Shown: positions 8,731 to 17,699 of the stretch, in pieces | Numbering within the stretch: position 1 is the stretch's first letter | Layout of the letters: each line of letters opens with the position of its first letter | NCBI RefSeq assembly: GCF_017592555.1 | Contig: NZ_JAGFNS010000005.1 | Location: 177,241 to 241,240, forward strand | Length of the DNA stretch: 64,000 nt | From: Actinoplanes flavus | Lineage (GTDB): Bacteria; Actinomycetota; Actinomycetes; Mycobacteriales; Micromonosporaceae | Direction: 5' to 3' | Made by a program: the position numbers and the translations under genes | The notes under the pieces: model-generated | What the model was told of the DNA's origin: nothing | What the model saw: only the letters and a program-made list of their open reading frames with translations | Database searches by the model: none

Positions 8731-9708
8731 ATGAGAATCCGCAAGCTGCTCCTCGCCGGCGTGACCGGCATCCTCGCCGTCGCCGCCGGCCTGTACGGCG
8801 TCGAGACGGCCGGCGCCGCCACCTACCCCAACCCGGGCGTGGTGACCGGCTCGACCGGCGCACACGACCCGTCGCTGATCAAACGGCCGACCGGCGGCTA
8901 CCTGCTGGCCACCACCGGCGACGGCATCACCCTGAAGACCTCCGGCGACCGCACCGCGTTCGCCGACGCCGGCAAGGCCTTCCCGAACGGCACGTCCTGG
9001 GCGTCGTCCTACACCGGCGGCAGCGCCAACCTGTGGGCGCCCGACCTGTCGTACCGCAACGGCAGGTACTGGCTGTACTACTCGGCCTCCACGTTCGGCT
9101 CCAGCAAGTCGGCGATCTTCCTGGCCACCAGCACCACCGGCGCGGCCGGCAGCTGGACCCACGTCGGCAAGGTCATCGAGTCGACCACCAGCAGCGGCTG
9201 GAACGCCATCGACCCGAATCTCAGCGTCACCACGTCCGGCGAGTGGTACCTGACCTTCGGCTCGTTCTGGACCGGCATCAAGATGGTGAAGCTGAACTCC
9301 GGCACCGGCCTGCGCGCCGACAGCACGATCTACAACATCGCCGAGCGGTTCACCAACAGCAAGTCGGTCGAGGCGCCGTTCATCCACTACCGCAACGGCT
9401 ACTACTACCTGTTCATGTCGTTCGACTTCTGCTGCCGGGGTGCGTCGAGCACCTACCGGACCATGGTGGCCCGCTCGACCAGCATCACCGGCCCGTACAA
9501 GGACCGGGCCGGCACGCTGACCACGGCGGGCGGCGGCACCGAGATCCTCGCCACCCACGACAGCATCCACGGCCCCGGCCACCCGGCGGTCATGACCGAC
9601 TCGGACGCCGACGTGCTGGTCTACCACTACTACAACGCGTCGGGCGCCGCGAAGCTCGGCATCAATCTGCTCTCCTGGAGCTCCTCAGGCTGGCCCACGG
9701 TCTACTGA
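8731..9708 (+). CDS. secreted GH43-family arabinanase/arabinofuranosidase
   Basis: Extracellular glycosidase that probably cuts alpha-1,5-arabinan or arabinoxylan side chains. Residues 1-30 are a classic signal peptide (MRIRKLLLAG, hydrophobic core, AGAA cleavage region). The mature part shows the five-blade propeller motifs of GH43: the general base Asp46 in GAHDPSL, Asp105 in WAPDL, and the acid Glu214 in SVEAPFIHYRNG; a GPGHPAV motif follows near the C-terminus. At 325 residues it is a catalytic domain only, with no carbohydrate-binding module. The start has only a weak ribosome site. It is a single-gene unit with its own promoter and terminator. Confidence 0.88.
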   Translation: MRIRKLLLAGVTGILAVAAGLYGVETAGAATYPNPGVVTGSTGAHDPSLIKRPTGGYLLATTGDGITLKTSGDRTAFADAGKAFPNGTSWASSYTGGSANLWAPDLSYRNGRYWLYYSASTFGSSKSAIFLATSTTGAAGSWTHVGKVIESTTSSGWNAIDPNLSVTTSGEWYLTFGSFWTGIKMVKLNSGTGLRADSTIYNIAERFTNSKSVEAPFIHYRNGYYYLFMSFDFCCRGASSTYRTMVARSTSITGPYKDRAGTLTTAGGGTEILATHDSIHGPGHPAVMTDSDADVLVYHYYNASGAAKLGINLLSWSSSGWPTVY

Positions 9709-9726
9709 CCCGGTCACCCTCGCGGA

Positions 9727-9754
9727 GAAGGCGCCGCCACCGCGCGGCGCCTTC
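9727..9754 (+). terminator. strong hairpin terminator after GH43
   Basis: Ten-base arms GAAGGCGCCG (9727-9736) and CGGCGCCTTC (9745-9754) with an 8-base loop, followed by TTCCCTT. It lies 18 bases after the GH43 stop and ~100 bases before the 3' end of the opposing ATPase gene. Confidence 0.75.
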
Positions 9755-9854
9755 TTCCCTTCCCGGGGTACGCCGTCCGCACGGCCGTGGCGACAAGACG
9801 CGAGACACCGCGACTCGGGATGAGCTCGTCCTCGACGGCGAGGTTCCCTGGTGG

Positions 9855-11180
9855 CTACCACGCATTCGACCAGAGCGTGTCCAAGGGAAGCACCAACGTG
9901 CCGTCGTCGAATCGGAACGTCAATTCACCGGTGTACAACACCATGGCCGAAGCGAGACGATCGCCGAGGCGGGCGCGGAGCGCTCTGATACCGGCGAGAT
10001 CGGACTGGTCGATGCGGGTGCCGGCTTTGATCTCGAACGCAAAGACCATCCCGTCATCCCGCTCCAGCACCAGATCGACCTCCTGGGCCTCAGCCGTGCG
10101 AAAGTGGCCCACCGCGACCGGTGCGTCCGACCAGCTCACCTGTCGGATGATCTCGCCGACAGCGAACGTCTCCACGAGATGGCCGTACTCCGTCAACGCC
10201 GCCGGATCATTGGTGGCGATCTTCTCGGGCGTAAGGCCGAGAAGCCAAGCCATGACGCCTGAGTCAACGAGATGAACCTTCGGCTGACGGGCCACTCGAG
10301 AGCCCAGCGTCGTTCCCCATGCGGGCACTCGCTGAACGAGGAAGACGGACTCGAGCAGCTTCAGATAATTCTCGGCGCTGGATTTCTCCATTCCCACCGC
10401 CGAGGCGGTGCCGGCGATGTTGAGAATCTGACCGGACCGGGCGGCCAGAACGCGCAGGAGCCGCGGGAGCATCTCTCGCTGACGGACCCGGCTCAACTCC
10501 AGCACGTCACGCTCGATGACAAGCTCAAGATAGTTCGCGAACCAGCGCGATCGGGACCGTCCCGGCGGTCGTCGCAACACCACAGGCATCCCACCGGAGG
10601 TGATCCGGCGGGCATACTCGGCCCGCGTCGTCGCGGACGGTACGGATCCGAGCGGCACATCGGCGCCATCGAGCAGCCTGCCGACCATGGAGCCGCCGAT
10701 TGCCCCATCGATCTCCGCCTGAGTCAGGGGCAGCACCTCCAGGATGTCGACCCGACCGGTCAACGCCTGTCCAGCCTCGGGAAGGGTCATGTACCGCGTC
10801 GATCCGGCCAGGACGAACCGTCCCGGACTGAGGTCCCGGTTCAGCTCGGCCTTGATCGCACCGAGTAGGTCCGGAACGTGCTGGTATTCATCGATCAAGA
10901 TCGGGCCGGGTCCACTGACGAATCGCCCGGGATCGGCACGAACCGCGGCTCGGGTGGCGGGATCGTCGCAGTCGATGACGGGGCGTCCCAGCCGGTCGGC
11001 GAGCGCACGCAGGAGAGTGCTCTTGCCGACGGTACGGGGACCGTTGAGCACGACTGCCGGTTCTTCGGTCAGGCGGCGGGCCAGCACGGCCGTGAGATGG
11101 CGCGGAGCTATGCCAGTGAGAGATCCGTCCACAGCCTGCAGGCTAACGTCTTCCGTATCCGCAGGCGAAATTTTCCGCAT
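9855..11180 (-). CDS. AAA_14 / DUF4143 ATP-binding protein
   Basis: A 441-residue stand-alone P-loop ATPase. Walker A is GPRTVGKSTLL, Walker B is GPILIDEYQHVPDLL, and sensor-like GRFVLAGSTRY follows; the C-terminal half (EVDLVLERDDGMVFAFEIKAG) is the DUF4143 domain, which resembles a PD-(D/E)xK nuclease fold with a D-x(n)-ExK pattern. Such genes are frequent in mobile or accessory regions of bacteria; their role is not settled. Its base composition appears less GC-rich than its neighbours, which hints at transfer. The ATG start lies inside the first of three 22-bp tandem repeats, so the repeats form its immediate upstream region. Confidence 0.8.
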   Translation of the reverse strand: MRKISPADTEDVSLQAVDGSLTGIAPRHLTAVLARRLTEEPAVVLNGPRTVGKSTLLRALADRLGRPVIDCDDPATRAAVRADPGRFVSGPGPILIDEYQHVPDLLGAIKAELNRDLSPGRFVLAGSTRYMTLPEAGQALTGRVDILEVLPLTQAEIDGAIGGSMVGRLLDGADVPLGSVPSATTRAEYARRITSGGMPVVLRRPPGRSRSRWFANYLELVIERDVLELSRVRQREMLPRLLRVLAARSGQILNIAGTASAVGMEKSSAENYLKLLESVFLVQRVPAWGTTLGSRVARQPKVHLVDSGVMAWLLGLTPEKIATNDPAALTEYGHLVETFAVGEIIRQVSWSDAPVAVGHFRTAEAQEVDLVLERDDGMVFAFEIKAGTRIDQSDLAGIRALRARLGDRLASAMVLYTGELTFRFDDGTLVLPLDTLWSNAW

Positions 11181-11238
11181 CTTGCAGCTTTGAATTCCGC
11201 ATTTTGCAGGTTTGGATTCCGCATCTCGCAGGTCGCAG
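11173..11238. repeat. three tandem 22-bp repeats covering the ATPase start
   Basis: Units at 11173-11194, 11195-11216 and 11217-11238 share the pattern TTCCGCAT-YTYGCAG followed by a variable tail. On the gene strand each unit contains ATGCGGAA; the one nearest the gene supplies its start codon. The period of 22 bp equals about two DNA turns, so the repeats would present one face to a protein. Most likely an autoregulatory operator array. Confidence 0.75.
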
Positions 11239-11250
11239 CGTCCGCCCCGG

Positions 11251-12183
11251 TCAGGCCAGGGCGGCGCGGGCCTTCTCGTGGAACTCGGCGGCGCGGTCGA
11301 TCAGCTCCTTCACGTCGTCGACCGCGGCCGGGAGTGTCACGTAGACATGGTCGGCGCCCGCCTCGGCGAGTGCCGCCACGTCCTCGGCCAACTGCGCCAC
11401 GTTTCCCGCGTAGGGCGGGCGCGGTGATGCCGTCGACTCGGTGATGTCCAGCGTGCCGATCTGGACCGCGCAGCTGATCGCCGCCGGGTCGCGGCCCGCC
11501 TCGGCGGCCATCTCCCGGATCCGGGCCCACGTGGTCCGCACCTGCGCCGGGGCGGTGCCGCTGGCCACCCAGCCGTCGGCGCGCCGGGCCACCCGGGCCA
11601 GCGCCTTCTCCCCGGCCCCGCCGAGCAGCACCGGGATCGGCCGGGCCGGCTTCGGGCTGATGTCGGCGGGCGCCACCCGGTAGCGGCCGGTGTCGTAGGT
11701 GACCGGGTCCGGGCCCCAGACCGCGGCCGCGATGTCCAGGAACTCGTCCAGCGCCCGGCCCCGCCCGGTGCGCGGCACCGGCGACCCGGCCTCGAACTCG
11801 TCCGGCGACCAGCCGGTGCCGAGCCCGGCGATCACCCGGCCACCACTGGCCGCGTCGAGGGTCGCCAGCGCGCGGGCCAGCTGCAACGGCGCGTGGAACG
11901 GCACCACCAGCACGCCGGAGGCCAGCTCGATCCGTTCGGTGACGGCGGCCGCCAGGGTGAGCGTGATCAGCGGGTCGGTGACTCCCCGGTAGAGGTCGGG
12001 CCAAGGCAGATCGGGTACGCCGTACAGCCCGTGCGGCCCGCTCTGGTCGCGCGGCACGAGCAGCCGCTCGAAGGCCCACAGGCTGTCGTAGCCGATCTCC
12101 TCGAACGCCCGGGCCGCCGCGATCACGTCGGCGCCGGGGGAGTAGTTCCGGAACTGAGGCAGGTTGATGCCGAGTTTCACCAT
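11251..12183 (-). CDS. LLM-class F420-dependent oxidoreductase
   Basis: A 310-residue luciferase-like monooxygenase-fold protein. The N-terminus VKLGINLPQF, the segment AARAFEEIGYDSLWAFERL, ASGVLVVPFHAPLQLARALATLDAASGGRVIAGLGTGW split across strands 3-5, and PIPVLLGGAGEKAL are typical of F420-dependent members of actinomycetes. It likely transfers hydride from F420H2 to an unknown small molecule. It is transcribed away from a TetR gene, with an 83-bp shared control region, so the TetR protein is its likely regulator. Confidence 0.85.
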   Translation of the reverse strand: MVKLGINLPQFRNYSPGADVIAAARAFEEIGYDSLWAFERLLVPRDQSGPHGLYGVPDLPWPDLYRGVTDPLITLTLAAAVTERIELASGVLVVPFHAPLQLARALATLDAASGGRVIAGLGTGWSPDEFEAGSPVPRTGRGRALDEFLDIAAAVWGPDPVTYDTGRYRVAPADISPKPARPIPVLLGGAGEKALARVARRADGWVASGTAPAQVRTTWARIREMAAEAGRDPAAISCAVQIGTLDITESTASPRPPYAGNVAQLAEDVAALAEAGADHVYVTLPAAVDDVKELIDRAAEFHEKARAALA

Positions 12184-12235
12184 GTCATCCAGCCTTCCAC
12201 AGAGGACGGCCCGGAAGTGACCGGCGTTATATTTA

Positions 12236-12249
12236 CGAACGGTCGGTCG
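12236..12249. promoter_or_regulatory. imperfect palindrome, likely TetR operator
   Basis: CGAACGGTCGGTCG matches its reverse complement at 10 of 14 positions and lies in the divergent gap between the oxidoreductase and TetR genes. A TATAAC box on the minus strand (complement of 12226-12231) lies next to it and may be the oxidoreductase -10 element. Confidence 0.45.
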
Positions 12250-12266
12250 GATTGTAGGTTCGGGGC

Positions 12267-12899
12267 ATGACGCAGGACGGCCGGCTCATCCGCGGCGAGC
12301 GCACCCGCGGCGCGGTGCTCGACCAGGCGCTCGTGCTGGCCACCGTCGCCGGCCTCGACGGCCTGTCCCTGAGCCAGGTCGCCGACGCGCTCGGCGTCAG
12401 CAAGTCCGGCCTCTTCGCCCACTGGCGATCCAAGGAGGCGCTCCAGCTCGCCGTCATCGACCAGGCCCGCGCCCAGTGGCGTGACCAGGTCATCCGGCCC
12501 GCCCTGGAGGTCCCGGCCGGAGTCCGCCGGCTGTGGGCCGTGCACGATCGGCGGATCGCCTTCTACGAGGCCCGGGTGCTGCCCGGCGGCTGCTTCTTCG
12601 CCAACGCCCACTTCGAGTTCAACGCCCGCCCGGGGGCCATCCGGGACCGTCTCGCCGGTGAGCTCACCGACTGGATGACCTTCCTCACCGGCCTGGCCGG
12701 TGAGGCGGCCGGCCTCGGCGAGCTGCGGCCCGGCGTCGACCCGGCCGGGCTCGCCTACCACGTCGAGTCGCTCGGGGTCTGCGCCGTGATGCAGGCCCCG
12801 GTCGTCGGCGCCGCACCCACCTACGCCCAGGCCCGCCGGCAGCTCCTCGAGCACCTGCGCGCCGTCACCACCGATCCGACGATCCTGGAGCAGACATGA
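12267..12899 (+). CDS. TetR/AcrR-family transcriptional regulator
   Basis: A 210-residue protein. The N-terminal helix-turn-helix is clear: RGAVLDQALVLATVAGLDGLSLSQVADALGVSKSGLFAHW spread over residues ~10-50. The C-terminal ligand domain (PAGVRRLWAVHDRRIAFYEARVLPGGC and ANAHFEFNARPG segments) resembles TetR_C_13-type regulators. Its stop overlaps the start of the thioesterase gene (ATGA), so the two are co-translated. Probably represses the divergent F420 oxidoreductase and its own operon; the inducer is unknown. Confidence 0.88.
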   Translation: MTQDGRLIRGERTRGAVLDQALVLATVAGLDGLSLSQVADALGVSKSGLFAHWRSKEALQLAVIDQARAQWRDQVIRPALEVPAGVRRLWAVHDRRIAFYEARVLPGGCFFANAHFEFNARPGAIRDRLAGELTDWMTFLTGLAGEAAGLGELRPGVDPAGLAYHVESLGVCAVMQAPVVGAAPTYAQARRQLLEHLRAVTTDPTILEQT

Positions 12900-13339
12900 C
12901 CACCGTCACCGAGACCGGCGCCGCCTACGGGGCCGTCGAGCGCACCGCGGTCCACTTCGACGACCTCGACGCCATGGGCATCCTGCACAACTCGCGGTAC
13001 GCGGTTCTGGTCGAACGCGCCGTCTCCCAGTGGTGGGCCGATCGGGGCGTCTCCTTCACCGGTGGCCGCCCCACCACACCGGACGCCTTCAACGCCGTCC
13101 GGGAGTACGCGATCGCCTTCCACCGCCCGGTCGCCAGCGTCGGTGACATCGCCGTCCACTTCTGGCTCGACCGGCTCGGCAACTCCAGCGCCTCCTACGG
13201 CTTCCGGGTGACCTCGCTGGACGGGGAGGCCGTCTACGCCGAGGGCCGCCGGGTCAACATCCGCCTCGACCCGGCCACCATGCGCCCGGTGCCGTGGACC
13301 GACCACGCCCGCGCCCTGGCCAGCACCCTGATCCGCTGA
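12896..13339 (+). CDS. acyl-CoA thioesterase, hot-dog fold (4HBT)
   Basis: A 147-residue hot-dog fold protein with the 4-hydroxybenzoyl-CoA thioesterase signature VHFDDLDAMGILHNSRYAVLVER-like stretch (residues ~18-40): the Asp in DLDAMG is the usual catalytic position and H-N-S-R-Y follows. It probably releases an acyl or aryl acid from CoA. Overlap with the TetR gene suggests that the two respond to the same compound. Confidence 0.85.
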   Translation: MTTVTETGAAYGAVERTAVHFDDLDAMGILHNSRYAVLVERAVSQWWADRGVSFTGGRPTTPDAFNAVREYAIAFHRPVASVGDIAVHFWLDRLGNSSASYGFRVTSLDGEAVYAEGRRVNIRLDPATMRPVPWTDHARALASTLIR

Positions 13340-13380
13340 CCACCCCGGCCGTGACGGCCCACCCACGCCCGGCGGGCGCG

Positions 13381-13411
13381 CCGCGGCCGGGACGGACGTC
13401 CTGGGCCGCGG
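13381..13411. terminator. bidirectional hairpin between convergent genes
   Basis: Long GC-rich stem (CCGCGGCC paired with GGCCGCGG, plus an inner GACG/CGTC pairing) between the thioesterase stop and the methyltransferase 3' end. It can act in both directions. Confidence 0.5.
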
Positions 13412-13433
13412 CTTCGTGCGTACCGGAAACGGG

Positions 13434-14270
13434 TCAGACGCGGTCCGCGGCGATCAGCAGATAGTGGAAGCTGGCCTCCTGGTAGGCGGTCAGGAAGGCC
13501 TCCTCGATGCCGGTCGCGACCGACGACCGCGCGCGCAGCTGCCAGTAGGGGATGGTCGCGGGCGTGAGGTCGACGACCTCGATCGGCACCAGGCCGTTGT
13601 CGGCCAGCGCGCGGAAGTAGGCGCTGCGCGGATGGATGTCGCACGTGTAGTGCTCGTTGATCCGGCTGACCGCTTTCGATCGCAGCCCGGTCACGTCGTT
13701 GGCGCATCCGGTGATACACACGTAGCGGCCGCCGAACCGCAGCACCCGCGCGAACTCCCGGTAGAGGTCCCCGAGATCGACATACATGGTCGTCTCGTTG
13801 GTCCAGATCGCCTGGCGGGAACCGGACGGCAGCCGGGTGTCCAGCATGTTCCGGAAATGGAAGCGGACCCGCTCGGCGACGCCCCGCCGCGCCGCCTGGT
13901 CGTTGGCGAACCCCACCTGGTACTCGGAGATCGACACCCCGTCCACCTCGCACCCGAACCGCCGGTGCGCCATGATGCTGGTGCCGCCGCGACCGGATCC
14001 GGCGTCCAGGACCATGTCGTCCGGCTCGACCGGACCGAGATGATCGAGCAGCAGGTCGGCCTGCGCGCTCTCCAGCCGGTGCAGCTCGCCGATGATCCGC
14101 TGCTCCGGGCCGTCCAGTACGGACGGGTCGTACGGTCCGACACCGTAGTGATGGTGGTAGAGGTCGTCCACCTCGCCCAGCCGCAGGTTGACCGGATCGT
14201 TCCGGTGGGTGTTCCAGTACGCGGCCACCGACTTCTCGAAATCGGTACGCAGAATCGTGCTCGTCATCAT
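13434..14270 (-). CDS. geranyl diphosphate 2-C-methyltransferase
   Basis: Adds a methyl group from S-adenosylmethionine to C2 of geranyl diphosphate, the first step to 2-methylisoborneol. The N-terminal YWNTHRNDPVNLRLGEVDD-type block and DLYHHHYGVG are specific marks of this family, and motif I is VLDAGSGRGGTS. The 278-residue length fits. The start overlaps the terpene cyclase stop (TGATG); a second ATG three bases further on (14267) has better spacing from the AGAGGAG site, so either may be used. Third gene of the encapsulin, cyclase, methyltransferase operon. Confidence 0.93.
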   Translation of the reverse strand: MMTSTILRTDFEKSVAAYWNTHRNDPVNLRLGEVDDLYHHHYGVGPYDPSVLDGPEQRIIGELHRLESAQADLLLDHLGPVEPDDMVLDAGSGRGGTSIMAHRRFGCEVDGVSISEYQVGFANDQAARRGVAERVRFHFRNMLDTRLPSGSRQAIWTNETTMYVDLGDLYREFARVLRFGGRYVCITGCANDVTGLRSKAVSRINEHYTCDIHPRSAYFRALADNGLVPIEVVDLTPATIPYWQLRARSSVATGIEEAFLTAYQEASFHYLLIAADRV

Positions 14271-15313
14271 CAACTCCTCTGATAGCGGCCGGTGGTCGCG
14301 TGCCAGCGGCGGCTGCCGCCGGTCCAGGCCCAGATGTCCGCGAGGAACCGTCGCAGGTGCGGCGATCCGGCCAGACTGAGCCGGGCGGCCAGTTCGACGA
14401 AGGTGTGCATCAACTCGTTGTGGATCTCGACGGTGCGCCGCATCGCGTCCTTCGGGCCGAGACCCTCGGCCTGCGCCAGCACCTTCGGCAGGTTGTAGTC
14501 GTTGTCCGATTCCGACGGCGCCGAGTGGATGTCGTTGACGAGGACCGCGGCGTTGGCGGCCGTCGTGTAGGCACGGCGTACCTCCGGGTGGTAGAACTCG
14601 TGCGCCGGCAGCTCGTACCCGGCCAGCACGTCGACCAGGATCATCGGCGGCAGATAGCTGTTGAGATGCCGCTGCACCAGGTACTCCCAGACCGGGGGAG
14701 TGCGCCGGTTGGCGTGCCAGTCCGCCTCCTGGCACCAGGCCAGGAACAGGATCGCCATCTGATGCTGGAAACGGCCGATCTGCGCGGTGGAGGCGTACCG
14801 GGCCAGGTGGTCCATCGCCGTGCGGAAGGCCTCCGAGATCGGTTGCAGCCGGTGGTAGGCGTCCATGTCGGTGGCGTAGCGCGGCACCAACGCCGCCGGG
14901 TCGACCACCGACATGAGCCGGGCCAGCCGCGAGCCGACCACCATCGGATCCGACCCCAGCTCCACCTCGTCGACGTAGTAGTCGTCGGCCGCCCATTCGG
15001 CCACCAGGCACTTGGTGGCGGCGAGCAACCGGTCCGGATCGTCGACGGCCGGGTGGGCCAGCATCATGTAGCGGCCGAAGCCGTACGATCGCAGCTTCTC
15101 CAGCCGGCCCTCGTAGATCCCGACCTCGCGGGCCCAGGCGATCAGGCCGTCGTCGACCACCTCGCCCAGGGCCGGGTCGTCGCGCAGCGCGTCCGGGCAG
15201 AACAGCTCACCCTCCGGGACCGGCTTGACCAGCGGCCCGAGGAAGGCCGCCGACATGCCGAGACCGGGCAGGAGCTTGCGCAGATCCCCGGGCGGCGCCA
15301 GGGTCGCCGCCAT
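14270..15313 (-). CDS. 2-methylisoborneol synthase (terpene cyclase)
   Basis: Cyclises 2-methyl-geranyl diphosphate to the earthy odorant 2-methylisoborneol. The aspartate-rich motif DDYYVDE (residues 110-116) and the NSE triad in NDIHSAPSE (N260, S264, E268) bind the magnesium-diphosphate. The 347-residue length is short: many Streptomyces enzymes carry a disordered proline-rich N-terminal region of about 100 residues used for loading into the encapsulin shell. Here only about 35 residues precede the catalytic domain, including PGLGMSAAFLG (16-26), which may be the remaining loading motif. Stop of the encapsulin gene overlaps this ATG by one base. Confidence 0.93.
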   Translation of the reverse strand: MAATLAPPGDLRKLLPGLGMSAAFLGPLVKPVPEGELFCPDALRDDPALGEVVDDGLIAWAREVGIYEGRLEKLRSYGFGRYMMLAHPAVDDPDRLLAATKCLVAEWAADDYYVDEVELGSDPMVVGSRLARLMSVVDPAALVPRYATDMDAYHRLQPISEAFRTAMDHLARYASTAQIGRFQHQMAILFLAWCQEADWHANRRTPPVWEYLVQRHLNSYLPPMILVDVLAGYELPAHEFYHPEVRRAYTTAANAAVLVNDIHSAPSESDNDYNLPKVLAQAEGLGPKDAMRRTVEIHNELMHTFVELAARLSLAGSPHLRRFLADIWAWTGGSRRWHATTGRYQRS

Positions 15314-16725
15314 CAGTGCGACAACTCGACGTGGTCGAGGATGCCCAGCGCGTCCGGCACCAGCACCGCCGCCGAGTAGTACGCGCTGACCAGGTACGAC
15401 ATGATCGCCTTCTCGTCGATCCCCATGAACCGCACGTTGAGGCCCGGCTGGTACTCGTCCGGCAGCCCGGTCTGGTGCAGCCCGACGACGCCCTGGTCGT
15501 GTTCGCCGGTCCGCATCGCCAGGATCGACGTGGTGTGCGTGTGGCTGATCGGGATCTTGCCGGACGGCAGGATCGGCACCCCGCGCCAGGACGGGACGGT
15601 GTGCCCGTCCATCTCCACCGTCGGTGGGTAGATGCCCCGCTTCGTGCACTCCCGGCCGAACGCGGCGATCGCCTGCGGATGGGCCAGGAAGAGCCGGGTG
15701 CTGCGCCGCATGGCGAGCAGCTCGTCCAGGTCGTCCGGGGTGGGCGGGCCGCTGCGGGTGTGGATGCGCTGGCGCAGGTCGGCGTTGTGCAGCAGGCCGA
15801 ACTCACGGTTGTTGACCAGCTCGTACTCCTGCCGCTCCCGCAGCGCCTCCACGGTCAGCCGCAACTGCTGATCCAACTGGTTCATCGGGTCGTTGAAGAG
15901 GTCCGCGACCCGGGTGTGGATCTTCAGAACGGTCTGGGCGACGCTCAGCTCGTACTCGCGGGGGCGTAGCTCGTAGTCGACGTACGTGCCGGCCAGCGTC
16001 GGCTCGCCGTAGTGCCCGGCCGCCACCTTGATCTCGGCCTCACCGTACTTGTTCTGCGGCCGCCGGCTCTGGTCCCGGAACCCGTCCACGTGCCGCCGCA
16101 ACGTCTCGCTGCCCGCCGTCAGCTCGGCGAACGCCGCCCGCGGCAGCGCCAGGATGGTCACCGAGGTCATCGCCTTCGCGGTGTACGCCCAGATCGGGTC
16201 GGCCTCGACCAGCACCCGCTCGCCGAACACCTCCCCGTCGGCCATCACGCCCAGGCTCAGCGGGTCGCCGTACGCGCCGACCCCCACCTTGACGACCTTG
16301 CCGTGCGCGATCAGGTACATGTTGTCGGCCACCGACCCGAACTCGACGATCACCTGCCCCGGCTCGTACTCGTGCTGTTCGAGCCGGCCCGCGATCGCGT
16401 TCAGCAGTTCCTGGTCGTCGATCCCGGCGAGCACCGCGATCTCCCGCAGTTCGTCCGGTATCACCTGCACCGACGACCCGGTGTTGACGAAGGTGAGCCG
16501 GCCGTCGCCGATCCGGTAGGTCATCCGCCGGTTCACCCGGTACGCGCCACCGGACACCTCCACCCACGGCAGCTTGCGCAGCAGCCACCGGGAGGTGATC
16601 TCCTGCATCTGCGGGACCGACTTGGTGGTGTTGGTGAGATTCCGGGCCGCCGTGGTGCTCAGGCTCTGCTGGTACTGCTGATCCTTTTCTTCACGCGTTT
16701 TCGACGACTTCAGAGAACTGGTCAC
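15313..16725 (-). CDS. family 2B encapsulin shell protein with cNMP-binding-like insert (EshA-like)
   Basis: A 470-residue HK97-fold shell protein that should assemble into a protein compartment housing the terpene cyclase. The N-terminal part ([19 protein letters not shown]) and C-terminal part ([22 protein letters not shown]) match family 2 encapsulins; residues ~85-205 form an inserted cyclic-nucleotide-binding-like domain ([29 protein letters not shown]). In canonical domains an Arg follows GE and contacts the phosphate; here the segment reads [18 protein letters not shown], so binding of cAMP may be lost or altered. GTG start. First gene of the operon; promoter must lie in 16726-16826. 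Confidence 0.9.
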   Translation of the reverse strand: MTSSLKSSKTREEKDQQYQQSLSTTAARNLTNTTKSVPQMQEITSRWLLRKLPWVEVSGGAYRVNRRMTYRIGDGRLTFVNTGSSVQVIPDELREIAVLAGIDDQELLNAIAGRLEQHEYEPGQVIVEFGSVADNMYLIAHGKVVKVGVGAYGDPLSLGVMADGEVFGERVLVEADPIWAYTAKAMTSVTILALPRAAFAELTAGSETLRRHVDGFRDQSRRPQNKYGEAEIKVAAGHYGEPTLAGTYVDYELRPREYELSVAQTVLKIHTRVADLFNDPMNQLDQQLRLTVEALRERQEYELVNNREFGLLHNADLRQRIHTRSGPPTPDDLDELLAMRRSTRLFLAHPQAIAAFGRECTKRGIYPPTVEMDGHTVPSWRGVPILPSGKIPISHTHTTSILAMRTGEHDQGVVGLHQTGLPDEYQPGLNVRFMGIDEKAIMSYLVSAYYSAAVLVPDALGILDHVELSH

Positions 16726-16826
16726 GGTGAACGCCCCGTTTCATCCGGATATAAGGTGACATGCTGGTTGTATCCCAGCGATCCGAAGATTTGTCAGGGT
16801 TCTCGCATTCTGCCCGGCAGGCGCGA

Positions 16827-17645
16827 TCAGCTCAGGAAGCCGTCCACCAGCCCGCGGAACGTCTCCGGCTCCTCCACCCACGGACGGTGCCCGGAACCGG
16901 GCATCACCTCGAGACGGGCGCCCGGATGAGCCGCCGCCACCGTCCGGGCCGGGGCCACGCCGATCATGCCGTCCGAGGCGCCCGCCACCACCAGGACCGG
17001 AGCGCTCACCGGAGCCGCGCAGGCCGCCTCGGCGCCCGCGTAGAAGGCGTCACGCAGCCACGGCAGCGACGTCGCATGGCCCGCCACGTACTCGTGGCGG
17101 CGCTCCGGCGTCCACCGGTGCCAGTGGAACGGGATGAGCCGGACCTGCAGGAACGGGCCCTGACCGCCGGCCGCCAGTTCCCGGGCGGCGGCCGCGGCCT
17201 GCGGATACCACGGTTCGGCGCGGCGGGTGGCGCGGACCGCGGCCAGGTCGTCGAGGTCGATGTCCCGGCCGGTACGGCCCACCGGCGTCACCAGGACCAG
17301 CCGCCGCACCCGCCCGGGATGGCGGGCCGCGTACTCCTGGGCGGTGAGCGACCCCGCCGAATGGGCCAGCAGGTCGAACCGGTCCAGGCCCAGATGCTCG
17401 CGCAGCGCCTCGACATCGCCCGCCTGCCGGACGAACGACACCGTCGACCGGTCGGCCGGAACCTCGGAACGGCCCGCCGCGCGAGCGTCCAGCCGGATCA
17501 GCCGCCGGCCGCCCGAGAGCCCGCCGAGGTCGCCCAGGTAGCGCACGTCCATACCGGGGCCGCCGCCCAGCACCACGAGCGGATCACCCGTGCCGAGGAC
17601 GTCGTAGAACAGTCCGACACCGTCGGAAGCGGGGAAGCGCGGCAC
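16827..17645 (-). CDS. alpha/beta hydrolase (proline iminopeptidase-like)
   Basis: A 272-residue alpha/beta hydrolase with oxyanion segment VLGGGPGMD, nucleophile elbow AHSAGS, acid in VAGASDGMIG and base in PGSGHRPW. The GGGPG start and overall order resemble prolyl iminopeptidases and related esterases. GTG start at 17645 without a clear ribosome site. It is upstream of the encapsulin operon on the same strand, separated by ~100 bases; no functional link is evident. Confidence 0.82.
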   Translation of the reverse strand: MPRFPASDGVGLFYDVLGTGDPLVVLGGGPGMDVRYLGDLGGLSGGRRLIRLDARAAGRSEVPADRSTVSFVRQAGDVEALREHLGLDRFDLLAHSAGSLTAQEYAARHPGRVRRLVLVTPVGRTGRDIDLDDLAAVRATRRAEPWYPQAAAAARELAAGGQGPFLQVRLIPFHWHRWTPERRHEYVAGHATSLPWLRDAFYAGAEAACAAPVSAPVLVVAGASDGMIGVAPARTVAAAHPGARLEVMPGSGHRPWVEEPETFRGLVDGFLS

Positions 17646-17699
17646 CCGGAGATCGTGCCACGTTGATTGAATCCGCGGCGATCGGGAAAATCACCGGTC

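Noticed and set aside
14271..15011. Extended version of the methyltransferase gene starting at 15011
   Set aside because: The extra 247 codons run antiparallel-frame through the terpene cyclase gene and have no domain; the start at 14270 overlaps the cyclase stop and has a ribosome site.
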